From assembly GCA_964035575.1 (NCBI GenBank), contig OZ037853.1, positions 1,520,501-1,584,500 on the forward strand: DNA of 64,000 bases, given 5' to 3'. Within the stretch, counting starts at the first letter, position 1; the number at the start of each line of letters is the position of its first letter. Below are positions 54,501 through 63,299 of this stretch, piece by piece. This DNA comes from Rhynchopus sp. YZ270_cl-10. Taxonomy: Eukaryota > Euglenozoa > Diplonemea > Diplonemida > Diplonemidae. The translations under genes and the position numbers were made by a program. Below the pieces are notes generated by a model that worked only from the letters and a program-made list of their open reading frames with translations, made no database searches and was not told the origin of the DNA.

Positions 54501-57500
54501 ATCTCCTCCGCATTGTGCAAGTCCTCCTCCAAAACTTTTGTGCTTACAGGGCGGGCATCCGCACCCTCGCGACAAGGGTGAACACCTTCTCGTCGTTGTG
54601 CGCCTTCCAGCCATCAACGTATACCGAGATGTGCAGGCTCTTTGCTAGGGCTGCTCTCACAGGAACCATGACCCTGTCATACTCAGCCTTAAGTACCCTG
54701 TTACCCATCTGGAACCCGCTGGGAATTTTTGACACATCAAATGCTGGCACCAAGCGCTTGATCAGCCAGGTTTTGGCGCACTCATTAGGGTACCGTACAG
54801 GAAACAAGTTAGCAGGAGAAACCAAGAAAAACCAGGCTAAATTGACCCCAGATGCACCAAAACTATGATTTTTGATACAGAAAAAAAAATTCAAAAAATT
54901 CCCCCCACATTTTTTACGTTTTTTTGTGCAGAACTGTCACCCGTTTTTTATTCGAGTTTAAAACGTTTAAAACGTTTAAAACGCGTTTTAAATAATTTAA
55001 AACGTTTAAAACGTTTTAAACGTTTTAAACGCAAAATTAGGAACACTGAGGTAGGCGCCGCAGGCGGAAAAATTGCAATTTTGGCAATGTGATTTTGTCT
55101 TTATGAAGACAGCAAGAGCGCCGCAGGCGCACGGTACGCTACTTTTGCCCTATTTACTTTGGCTTGTGAAGGTGGCGGAGGCTGAACGGCTCGTGAAGGA
55201 AGCTGAGACGGTGATGATGTTTGTTGGATAGCTGCAGGCAATTCGAGCAACTCAGCGAGCCACGTGCTCTCCATGGTGGGGTCACAGGTCATACAATACT
55301 CAAAAAAAAAAGAAGAAAATCTTGGGTGGCATATATGCCACCCAAAAACCACCCCAAAAATCTTGGGTGGCATGTCATGCCACCCAAAACCACCGTGGAA
55401 AACACTCTGGTAACAGTCCACATTGGGGGTGTCTTTCCGCGAGCGCAGCGAGCGGAGAAAAATTTTGGGGTACTTCCGCAAGCGAAGCGAGCGGAAAAAA
55501 AATTTAAGGTGTACCTCCGCGAGCGCAGCGAGCGGAAAATTTTGTGTTGGGACTGTCCGAGGCAGGTGTTTTTACACATCTTAGATGGTTTTTACCTGAA
55601 GAGGGTGTACAAAGGCACACTCTTGGTTGTAAATGGAGCGTGCTTCGGAGACTGGCCCATATGACCAGGCCTCTGAGGCCCGTCAAATTTTTTTCCCCAA
55701 ATTTTTTTTTATTTTTATTTTTCCCAAAAGAAGAAATCTTCTTTTCTTTTTTTTTTTTTTTTCAGATTTTTTGAAAAAAAGAAGAAAAAAAAAAAAATCT
55801 TCCTGGAAGAAACTGTGCGACTTTCCAAATTGACATCACTAACATCATATCATATGATCAGGTATCTGTGGCTTGCGAACGGGAAGAAACAGCCGAAGCC
55901 GTGCACCCTGACTGCTGCTGACGTGACCTCCTTCAGCGTTGCGAAGGGTATGACGGACTGGACGAGCAACGACGACGCACTCATGTCGCTGCGCCACCAG
56001 CTGGGGCTGTACCTCGAGGGCAGCATCTCGACACCACCGGAGTTGGTGCTGCCCCCCTCCCCGCCACCGGCACCCCTCTACATCAACTTCCAGGACCCTG
56101 CCGGCAGCCCTTCTGCAGACCCTCTGGACGTCAACGGCCAGACGTGGCTCAAAATGGGCTGGCAGGCTTACGACCCAAACACCGGCATCGGCTGGGAGGG
56201 CGAGAACATCGGGAAGAGCATTGTGAAGACAGGCTACAAGGACATCGGCGGCTTGGACGAGACGCTGTACTCTTACATCTACGACGACTATGGCCGTGAC
56301 AACGTGTTCAAGTACCCGTTGAACCCAGGGGTGTACGACATCACCGTCGCAGTCGGTGTGCCTGGGAAGCTGTACGGCGATAAGTACAACGTAGTAGTGA
56401 ACGGCGTCAAGGTGATCGACAACTACGACTCGAAGGGTGTAGGTGTCGCGCAGACGAAGGAGACCATCACGATGGAGATCACAGACGGGTTGAGTGTGGT
56501 GTGGGGTGGTAAGGACGACACCGGTGCCTATGCGTATACGTTTATCAACTATCTGACTGCTGTGCCGTCGTCGGCGCCGCCAGGCACGGACCACCCTGCA
56601 GAGCTGATCTGTGCGAAGCTGAGCATCCCGCTCACAGACCAGAGAACAGCAGAGCCTGCCTGCAGGCCCTGTCAGGTGGACTCGCCTGTGTGCACCTCAG
56701 ACACGCCTGCACCCACAGCGGTCCCAACCACAGCGCCGCTCACGGACGCGCCCACCACAGTTGCCCCTGATACAGTTGCGCCTGACACAACTGCCCCGTT
56801 GACAGATGCGCCCGCAACAAATGCACCGGACACGACAGCTCCGTTGACGGACGCGCCTGCAACAGATGCACCTGCCACAACAGCACCATTGACGGACGCA
56901 CCATTGACAGATGCACCGGCTACAGCAATCCCCACTGCTGCTCCAACGAAGGTGCCACTGGCACCGATGACGACGTACGCACCGGACACAACAGCACCAG
57001 CGACAAACGTGCCTGACACAGCAGCACCAGCAACAGACGCACCTGACACAACTGCGCCATTGACAGACGCACCCGCAACAAATGCACCGGACACGACAGC
57101 TCCGTTGACAGACGCGCCTGCAACAGATGCACCTGCCACAACAGCACCATTGACGGACGCACCTTTGACAGATGCACCGGCTACAGCAATACCCACTGCT
57201 GCGCCAACGAAGGTGCCACTGGCACCGATGACGACGTACGCACCGGATACAACTGCACCAGCGACGAACGCACCTGACACAACAGCACCAGCAACAGACG
57301 CACCTGACACAGCAGTGCCCACTGCTGCGCCAACGAAGGTTCCACTGGCCCCGATGATGACGTACGCACCGGACACAACAGCACCAGCGACAGCAGTTCC
57401 CACTACGGCACCTGCAACGGACGCGCCAGACACAACAGCGCCAGCCACCGACGCACCTGCTACATCCGTGCCGGACACACGTGCCCCACTTGTGGCAGGG

Positions 57501-58178
57501 ACAACGTACGCTCCAGACACGACAGCACCTGCAACTTCAATTCCTGACACACGCGTCCCTCTTGTAGCGGGCACAACGTATGCACCGGACACGACAGCAC
57601 CCGCAACATCCATCCCCGACACACGTGTCCCTCTTGTGGCAGGGACCACATACGCACCAGACACTACAGCGCCAGCCACCGATGCACCCGCAACCTCTGT
57701 GCCTGACACGCGCGTCCCTCTTGTGGCGGGGACCACGTACCCTCCTGACACGACCGCACCAGACACGACAGCGCCCGACACTGCGATCCCTGACACACGC
57801 GTGCCCCTTGTTCCGGGCACCACGTACGCTCCTGACACGGGCGCACCCCAGACGGACGCACCTACTCGCGTGCCTTTGAAGGATGGCGAGACGTACGCAC
57901 CTGTGCGCGGCAGTGGTGTGACGGACCCTCCGGACAGCGACGACGACGACGGGTTCCTGTGGCCGCTGCTGTGGGCAGGCATTGCAGCCTTGGCACTGTG
58001 CATGCTGGTGGTGGCGGCTGTCGTGGTGCGCAGGAACTCACAGGAGCGGATGACTATTGCCGACATGGCCTTCATGGACGAATACGAGCTGCCCGACCAA
58101 GACGAGCAGGCAGGAGGTGGTGGTGGTGCAGGTGCAGGTGGACCCCCACCAACATCGCAGCAGAGCTACACCCTCTGA
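51517..58178 (+). CDS. Surface GH123-like protein, array copy 8, long-stalk form with a giant intron
   Basis: Exons 51517-53003 and 55862-58178, 1,267 residues when spliced. Signal peptide, GH123-like and malectin-like parts match copies 2-7 residue for residue. From about 56672 the sequence diverges. The Thr/Pro/Ala stalk spans about residues 775-1180 (roughly 400 residues against 150), with extra TDAPATNAPDTTAP-type and TRVPLVAGTTYAPDTTAP-type repeats. The membrane helix (about 1193-1217) is conserved, and the tail is shorter (DEYELPDQDEQ, fewer Gly) but still ends SYTL. The intron is 2,858 bp because transposons entered it; donor GTATGG and acceptor ATCAG are intact, so the gene can still be expressed if the long intron is removed. 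Without splicing the frame ends at 53151. The 3' flank is a diverged relative of the array's, so this copy keeps the original right-hand end of the family. Confidence 0.8.
53843..53888. repeat. 46-bp hairpin inside the hAT element
   Basis: GTAATTAGACACC at 53851-53863 and its exact reverse complement at 53868-53880 are separated by GCAT. GGCAC and GTGCC add an outer stem. Confidence 0.7.
53873..54451 (-). pseudogene. RNase H domain fragment of an I/ingi-like LINE
   Basis: 192 codons from an ATG at 54451. The C-terminal third reads VRVYTDGSL, then GGVGAIFYHNDGS, then GTLCSAYQAELVA, which are the first catalytic Asp and the Glu of an RNase H fold in the spacing seen in RNase H domains of I-, R1- and ingi-type non-LTR retrotransposons. 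The remaining catalytic Asp region is missing because the frame stops just after AELVA, running into the hairpin at 53843. The N-terminal part (EIPGVSKSDSASSKENRQ and before) fits the linker that joins reverse transcriptase to RNase H. No reverse transcriptase is seen. It lies inside the hAT element, either inserted into it or captured by it. Confidence 0.55.
54544..54840 (-). pseudogene. hAT transposase fragment (DUF659-like)
   Basis: The minus-strand frame reads NECAKTWLIKRLVPAFDVSK, then VLKAEYDRVMVPVRAALAKS, then HISVYVDGWKAHNDEKVF. This follows the hAT/DUF659 order: a loser-strand helix region, the helix before the catalytic core, and the first catalytic Asp in a DGW motif. It ends at a stop soon after. 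The rest of the transposase is absent. Assignment rests on motif order and agrees with the hAT ends around it. Confidence 0.5.
55101..55292 (-). CDS. Possible 63-codon fragment, unknown
   Basis: A minus-strand frame from an ATG at 55292 with codon-like composition (MESTWLAELLELPAAIQ and a Pro/Gln-rich end). It lies outside the hAT inverted repeats but inside the intron insertion, so it may belong to the outer element. No family recognised. Confidence 0.15.
   Translation of the reverse strand: MTCDPTMESTWLAELLELPAAIQQTSSPSQLPSRAVQPPPPSQAKVNRAKVAYRAPAALLLSS
55322..55387. repeat. Pair of perfect palindromes
   Basis: 55322-55345 and 55363-55387 are both built from arms TTGGGTGGCAT and ATGCCACCCAA, the second with a slightly longer centre. 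A half copy (GGGTGGCATA) occurs near 53415. Confidence 0.8.
55436..55536. repeat. Three REP-like 21-bp imperfect palindromes
   Basis: Copies at 55436-55456, 55475-55495 and 55516-55536, each with TCCGC and GCGGA arms around a GAGCGCAGCGA or AAGCGAAGCGA core, about 40 bp apart. Confidence 0.75.
55537..55817. other. Right part of the intron insertion, homopolymer-rich
   Basis: Long T and A runs with no gene; ends at the second target duplication. Confidence 0.5.
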
Positions 58179-58222
58179 AGAGGGAACACAATATTTGGGT
58201 TTGTGTTCTGGACCTTTTTGGC

Positions 58223-58228
58223 AATAAA
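58223..58228 (+). promoter_or_regulatory. Poly(A) signal AATAAA of copy 8
   Basis: AATAAA lies 45 bases after the stop in a flank related to, but diverged from, that of the other copies. Confidence 0.5.
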
Positions 58229-58324
58229 CGATTGTCAAGCAATATTTGGTTTTTTTTTGTGAATCCAAAAAAGGTGTCTCGTGTCCCAGTCAAAGGCAAT
58301 CTTTTTTCAAGTTTTTCAAAAAAA

Positions 58325-58757
58325 AACAAGTAATTGCTATCGGAAAAAAAACGGCGTGTGCTGTGGAACTCCACCCTGTAGAAGTAACCTACAACACACC
58401 CAGCACTCTGCTCTTCTGCAGGTATGATAACGCTCTTCGTACCCACTGGGACGCCTGCATCTGAAATGTTCAAGAAGGGGGGCTGTCCTCTTCATCCAGC
58501 ACCATCTGATCGAGAGCGTTGTTGGACGTAGTCTCGGCAGGCTCGGCGTGTTTCAGCTCGTTTTTGTCCACAGGGTCCCACGCAGTGTCGTCGTCGTTGG
58601 AGCAGTGCGGAAGAAGCACAGAATGCACAAACGACAACACGTCGATCACACCAGGCACATCAGCACCTCCAGCAAATCGTTTGGATGCTACGGTGCTTTC
58701 GAAATCACGCGGGGTTTTCCACAGCACACCCCGTTTTTTTTTTAGCAATTACTTGTT
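58325..58757. mobile_element. 433-bp element with about 42-bp terminal inverted repeats
   Basis: The left end AACAAGTAATTGCT, an A run, CGG-GTGTGCTGTGGAA (58325-58367) is matched in reverse complement at 58717-58757, differing by a 3-bp indel and one base. No clear target duplication in the A/T-rich flanks. The interior has coding-like composition on the minus strand (58470-58716) with acidic stretches (SNDDDTAWDPVDKNELKHAE and LDEEDSPPS), but the frame has no proper start and no recognisable domain. Probably a non-autonomous DNA transposon carrying a piece of a transposase or of a host gene. Confidence 0.6.
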
Positions 58758-58862
58758 CTTGTTGTTATTGTAATTTTCAACCACCTTCCTTCAACCCTTG
58801 TAGGATCAGTTCTTATTTTTTTTCGCGAAAACTTGAAATTACACATTTCAAGAGAACAAATT

Positions 58863-60283
58863 AAAAAGGGTCCTTATTTGCATTTTTGGGATCCGCCCGT
58901 GCAGTGGTGGGGTCAATCTCGAAAATTGGACAATTTTTTGACCACTTAAATTTTGTACGAGTATGCAATACGTCTGGAAATGAAAGACGCGTTCTTCGGA
59001 TGGATGCGATCAACAAACAACAAACAACGAATAAATAAAGAAGGGGGGAGTATTTCATTTTGAGAAATATGAGCCCGGTTCCTTATACGTGGGGCCCATT
59101 TTCGGCTAAAATTTTCCTCAAAATCTGGTTTTGTAAAATTGACCCTTTACTCCCCCCCCACATCGATTTCAATACTATACCTTACTTCACCTACGGTTGC
59201 CCTTACAGGGGGGGTGAAGGAAGGTAAGTTGAAAAGGGTCCTTATTTGCATTTTTGGGATCCGCCCGTGCAGTGGTGGGGTCAATCTCGAAAATTGGACA
59301 ATTTTTTGACCACTTAAATTTTGAGAAATATGAGCCCGGTTCCTTATACGTGGGGCCCATTTTCGGCTAAAATTTTCCTCAAAATCTGGTTTTGTAAAAT
59401 TGACCCTTTACTCCCCCCCCACATCGATTTCAATACTATACCTTACTTCACCTACGGTTGCCCTTACAGGGGGGGTGAAGGAAGGTAAGTTGATAAAAAG
59501 GGTCCTTATTTGCATTTTTGGGATCCGCCCGTGCAGTGGTGGGGTCAATCTCGAAAATTGGACAATTTTTTGACCACTTAAATTTTGAGAAATATGAGCC
59601 CGGTTCCTTATACGTGGGGCCCATTTTCGGCTAAAATTTTCCTCAAAATCTGGTTTTGTAAAATTGACCCTTTACTCCCCCCCCACATCGATTTCAATAC
59701 TATACCTTACTTCACCTACGGTTGCCCTTACAGGGGGGGTGAAGGAAGGTAAGTTGAAAAGGGTCCTTATTTGCATTTTTGGGATCCGCCCGTGCAGTGG
59801 TGGGGTCAATCTCGAAAATTGGACAATTTTTTGACCACTTAAATTTTGAGAAATATGAGCCCGGTTCCTTATACGTGGGGCCCATTTTCGGCTAAAATTT
59901 TCCTCAAAATCTGGTTTTGTAAAATTGACCCTTTACTCCCCCCCCACATCGATTTCAATACTATACCTTACTTCACCTACGGTTGCCCTTACAGGGGGGG
60001 TGAAGGAAGGTAAGTTGATAAAAAGGGTCCTTATTTGCATTTTTGGGATCCGCCCGTGCAGTGGTGGGGTCAATCTCGAAAATTGGACAATTTTTTGACC
60101 ACTTAAATTTTGAGAAATATGAGCCCGGTTCCTTATACGTGGGGCCCATTTTCGGCTAAAATTTTCCTCAAAATCTGGTTTTGTAAAATTGACCCTTTAC
60201 TCCCCCCCCCACATCGATTTCAATACTATACCTTACTTCACCTACGGTTGCCCTTACAGGGGGGGTGAAGGAAGGTAAGTTGA
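58863..60283. repeat. Tandem array, five copies of a roughly 265-bp element
   Basis: Copies start near 58863, 59232, 59495, 59757 and 60020. Each runs from AAAAGGGTCCTTATTTGC to GGTGAAGGAAGGTAAGTTG. Junctions alternate between TTGAAAAGG and TTGATAAAAAGG, so the repeat unit is really a dimer. The first 155 bp are the inverse of the element found once in every gene-array spacer. No coding content. Confidence 0.9.
58956..59056. mobile_element. 101-bp insertion in the first tandem copy
   Basis: Absent from the other four copies. Flanked by ATTTTG at 58950-58955 and 59057-59062, a likely 6-bp target duplication. The insert is not A-tailed in a clean way and has no inverted ends that I can see, so its class is unknown. 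Confidence 0.6.
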
Positions 60284-60580
60284 AAAATGTGGTATTTTTG
60301 TTGTGCATTTGTTCCCTCACGCCTTTCGAAGTTCTTTTGTTGAAAGGTAACAAAATGGGGGTTATTTTTGATATAGATCCAAATTATAGTCAACAAAAAA
60401 AGGAGGGGGAAATGGTGGAAAATTTTGTACCAACCCTCCCCCGTGAAATTGTCCCCCCCCCAAAAAAAAACCCCCCCATTATTTCGCCGCCAGGTACAAT
60501 TTCAAGGGGGTCGCGGGGACAACCTTTGCTCTCCCTTCTTCACACCAAAACGGCCACCCCCCTACAGTACGAGAAATTGT
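60284..60580. other. Spacer with C runs, no gene
   Basis: AT-rich then C-rich sequence leading into the small inverted-repeat element at 60427. Open frames here have no family features. Confidence 0.5.
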
Positions 60581-60633
60581 CCACCCCCCCTCGCTTTTTC
60601 CCCCAGGGGGGACAATTTCACGGGGAGTCGTAC
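60427..60633. mobile_element. 207-bp element with inverted ends (MITE-like)
   Basis: Ends GTAC plus CTCCCCCGTGAAATTGTCC on the left and GGACAATTTCACGGGGAG plus TCGTAC on the right are inverted repeats of about 25 bp. The right arm is also found in every array spacer near 15765, so this region overlaps the spacer-related segment. Confidence 0.4.
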
Positions 60634-61711
60634 AAAACAATATTCGCCATATCACAAAGGACTGCAATGCTCATCGTCATAAAAAAATATCTTCAGCGAT
60701 TTTTTTTTGTTCATCTTCTTTTTGTCTTACCAAGGAGACCCAGATGGTTCTTTATTTTTCCTCCCAGAAAAAAAAAAGATCTTTTTGTTTTGACAGTCCA
60801 CAGTGTTACCCTCAACTGCTTTATATGTCATTTGTACTTACCCTTTTGGTGGATCCTCCTGGCTCCATCAAATACGTTTTTGTTCCGTTGCCAATTTTCT
60901 CATTCAATTGTGAATAATGCGTGAGTGTGAATGTCTGTTAGGAAAAAGGAGGAGGTGAGCAAACACTGTTTTTACTATAAGGTAACTAAGACGTGACGTG
61001 CTAAAAGCACGAGAAACGTTAAGTTTATCTTTTCATTTTCATTTTTTTTGGAGGGCAAAGACAGTCTTGCACCCCCCACCACAAGGTTTTCACTAAGTAC
61101 TCAGGTACCAGGTGGTTCTGAACTGTCCAAAAGTCAACCCTGGGGCTCCAGACTGTTCCTTGTCTCTTTATTCTTTATTTTTATTTTCTTCTTGTCCACA
61201 TTTTGTGCAGATGACACTCTCTTGATGTGTTGTCAGTACAAAAATCAAAAAAAGAAGAAACAAAAATCAATCTCTTTTAAAAAGACTTGTGTTTTTGGCT
61301 CTCATGATCACCGCTTTGTATTTCATCACATCTTTGGTGCTAGAAAAGGCTTTTTTTTGTCATGAACGCCAGATTTGTTCTCCTCTTCATTTTCTTTATT
61401 TTGCGTATTTTTAAAAGGCACACAATGATGATTACACGGATACTGCCAGATCTGGCCAGAACATGGGGAGCGAAATCCCATGGCTTTTTCAGGCAGTATC
61501 CGTGTGATTAGGTGGGGGAACATTGCACCAATTGTTTTTTTTTTGCTTTTTTTGAAAACTTGGCTGTTTTAGTGTAGACACCCGAAGATGAACACCACTA
61601 TACTACACGCGTCTAGGTTTTTTTTTAAAGTACCCTGCGAGGGGTATCTAACTAACTCCCTTCTTTCCAGTATGCATTGTTGCGTTTCACTCTTTTTTCT
61701 TCTTTTTTTTC
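60581..61711. repeat. Diverged copy of the gene-array spacer
   Basis: Matches 15737-17050 of spacer 1 with scattered changes. It lacks the 289-bp block of the array and has an extra roughly 65-bp stretch at about 61552-61620. The foldback at 61434-61505 has a perfect outer stem here. Likely descended from the original right flank of the gene family. No gene. Confidence 0.8.
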
Positions 61712-62830
61712 CATGCTTTTTGTCCACCAAAAATAAAATTGTTTGGAAGTAGTGTAGTTTCCACCTGTGTGAACGCTCCGCTTATCCTCACTCAGCATAT
61801 TTTTTTTTTCAGATGCAAACCACGAAATGGATTGTAGGACTGCATGGTTGGGTGTCCACCCACACCCGGTCATGCCACCAATATACACTGTCACGAGGGG
61901 GGTTGTTGTATTTCAAGTCAAGTTTCAAATACTTCTTTTGACACCAAGGGTTTTTCTTGCCGTTTACGGTACAAAAACCATTCTTTTTTTAGAGCTCTTT
62001 CAAGACTTTTGGACAACAAAAGGAACAAAATTTTTTTTCTCCAAATAAAGAGCCTGAGAATCTCAGATAACATTTCCGCTCTCTTTCGTTTTCTTTTTTC
62101 GGCAAACCCAAAGCACCCCAAAAAGTATGTGGGCTTTGGGTTCATTCTTTACTCACTGTTTTCTCTCTTTTTTGTTTTGCTAATTTTATATCATCCAAGA
62201 CTAAGATGTAGCTATCACAAAGGGTACATAGAAACACCGGATATAAAAAAGCATAGGTTAAGGACTACGTTGGTTGGCAGCTCTTATAGGTTCCACCCCC
62301 GGTTTATCGGATAATCCGGTCATGTACCAAGGTACACTGTTCTGAGAGCGCTTTTGCATTTCAAGTCAACTAAATTTTTCTGTGTTTCTTGTGCTTTTAT
62401 CCGGGCTGGCATCGTGGGTCGGAGGTGTGCCTGCATCAAGTTCATAACTACAGTTTTTCTGTACCCTTCCCTGAGAGCACTCTTGCTATGCACCCATCAG
62501 CGCTTTTCGTTGATCGCTCAACGGAGGGTTGTGTGTTCGTATCCGTTCCAAAAAAAGAAACACAAAATTTCACTGTAAAGTGGGCCACACCAACATAAGG
62601 GGTTAAGTTTTGTTCATTTTTTCTTCTTCCAAAGGTGACTTCGCAACGAGAGTCCGTAGGTTTACTTTTGTTGTTGTTTCCAACAATCCAAACAAATGTT
62701 TGTTGTAAGCGAACAAAGGGGCGTGTTGTGTTGTTCCAGGCTTTTTCTGGAGGGTAAAGGGCGGGGCTGCTGTGGCAAATACGTATTATACGTGATACGT
62801 AGCAGGTTTTGTTGTGCGTATGGTACTAAT
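61712..62830. other. Non-coding region with a diverged internal duplication
   Basis: CCGGTCATG, TACACTGT and ATTTCAAGTCAA recur in the same order at about 61868-61923 and 62317-62368, so an old duplication with an offset near 450 bp is likely. Open frames are short and T-rich. No gene or tRNA supported. Confidence 0.4.
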
Positions 62831-62962
62831 CGTATGTATTATACCGTCTTCGTAAAATATGTTCGACCGCAATAAATTTCGTCCTTTTCCGGATTTTTCT
62901 GGAGTACAGTTCGTCCTTTTTTATGGTCGAACATTTTTAACGAAAGACGGTAATAGTATACG
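62831..62962. repeat. 132-bp foldback element
   Basis: The left arm CGTAT-ATTATACCGTCTTCG and ATGTTCGACC, and the right arm GGTCGAACAT and CGAAAGACGGTAATAGTATACG, are reverse complements with small gaps, so nearly the whole segment can fold on itself. Typical of a MITE. Confidence 0.6.
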
Positions 62963-63127
62963 GGGTTTTCACAACTTTTTACAACTTTTTTTACGCTCAT
63001 AATGACACATAGTTGTGAATAGGATTGAAATTTTGTGAATCCCCGCCCCCCCCCGTATAGAACCATCATCTACGATACGGGAGGAGCAACGTAGTCACAT
63101 GTTTGCCACCACAGGGGGCGGGGGGGG
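62963..63127. other. Short non-coding stretch with C and G runs
   Basis: Nothing recognised; ends in a run of G that leads into the next repeat, as the left satellite unit also does. Confidence 0.4.
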
Positions 63128-63188
63128 CCTGATCTCTCAGCGTTGACATTCAGGACGCTGGGCAGAAGTCACATGCCTTTCACTAGAA

Positions 63189-63219
<31 letters not shown>

Positions 63220-63299
63220 GAGTTACTCCTGCCGTTTACCCAAGATTGACCTGATCTCTCAGCGTTGACATTCAGGGCACTGGGCAGAAGTCACATGCC
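63128..63299. repeat. Two copies of a 50-bp satellite-like sequence, 122 bp apart
   Basis: 63128-63177 and 63250-63299 both begin CCTGATCTCTCAGCGTTGAC and end GGGCAGAAGTCACATGCC, with two substitutions. The first follows a G run. The motif TGATC-CTCAGC after a G run is also the start of the left satellite unit. Confidence 0.75.

Larger units (their letters stand above)
53621..55048 (-). mobile_element. hAT-family DNA transposon, degenerate, 1.43 kb
   Basis: Terminal inverted repeats of about 100 bp (53621-53719 and 54941-55048) both begin CAGTGTTCCTAA, matching the CAGNG start typical of hAT ends. The flanks are AGGTAGGG and AGGTAGGC, an 8-bp target duplication with one mismatch, the length hAT elements make. 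Both ends are packed with AAACGTTTTAAACG-like motifs, recalling subterminal transposase-binding repeats of Ac. A transposase fragment and an RNase H fragment lie inside, both on the minus strand. Too short to be autonomous. Confidence 0.75.
53116..55817. mobile_element. 2.7-kb insertion in the intron, flanked by a 10-bp target duplication
   Basis: CGACTTTCCA occurs once in each short intron but flanks the insert here at 53106-53115 and 55818-55827. A 10-bp duplication fits Mutator-like elements (8-11 bp), but the ends show only weak inverted similarity (TTCTTC and GAAGATTTTTT) and no transposase of that class is visible, so the family is open. The insert is itself a mosaic: GC-rich CGCGCG palindromes near 53215-53240 and 53570, a hAT element, perfect palindromes and three short REP-like palindromes. 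Confidence 0.7.
53004..55861 (+). other. Enlarged intron of copy 8
   Basis: The ends equal those of the 147-bp intron. The left remnant has one T fewer in its first T run (7 against 8) and three substitutions relative to most units. The remainder is inserted DNA, described below. Confidence 0.85.

Noticed and set aside
11855-58075. Long minus-strand open frames across the surface-protein genes (249, 322 and 467 codons)
   Set aside because: They mirror the plus-strand coding sequence with its GC-rich codon bias, the longest being the complement of the stalk repeats, and they show no domain of their own.
60265-60924. 219-codon frame in the right flank
   Set aside because: It crosses the end of the tandem array, a small inverted-repeat element and the spacer copy, so it is a chance reading through unrelated repeats.
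62440-62475. CTACAG-TTTTT-CTGTAC as a spliced-leader core
   Set aside because: It resembles the inner part of kinetoplastid and diplonemid leaders but has extra T residues, no donor GT at the expected place and no tandem copies; it is probably a chance inverted repeat.
62500-62560. tRNA gene suggested by a GTTCGTATCC-like B box
   Set aside because: No A box, acceptor stem or anticodon arm could be fitted around it.
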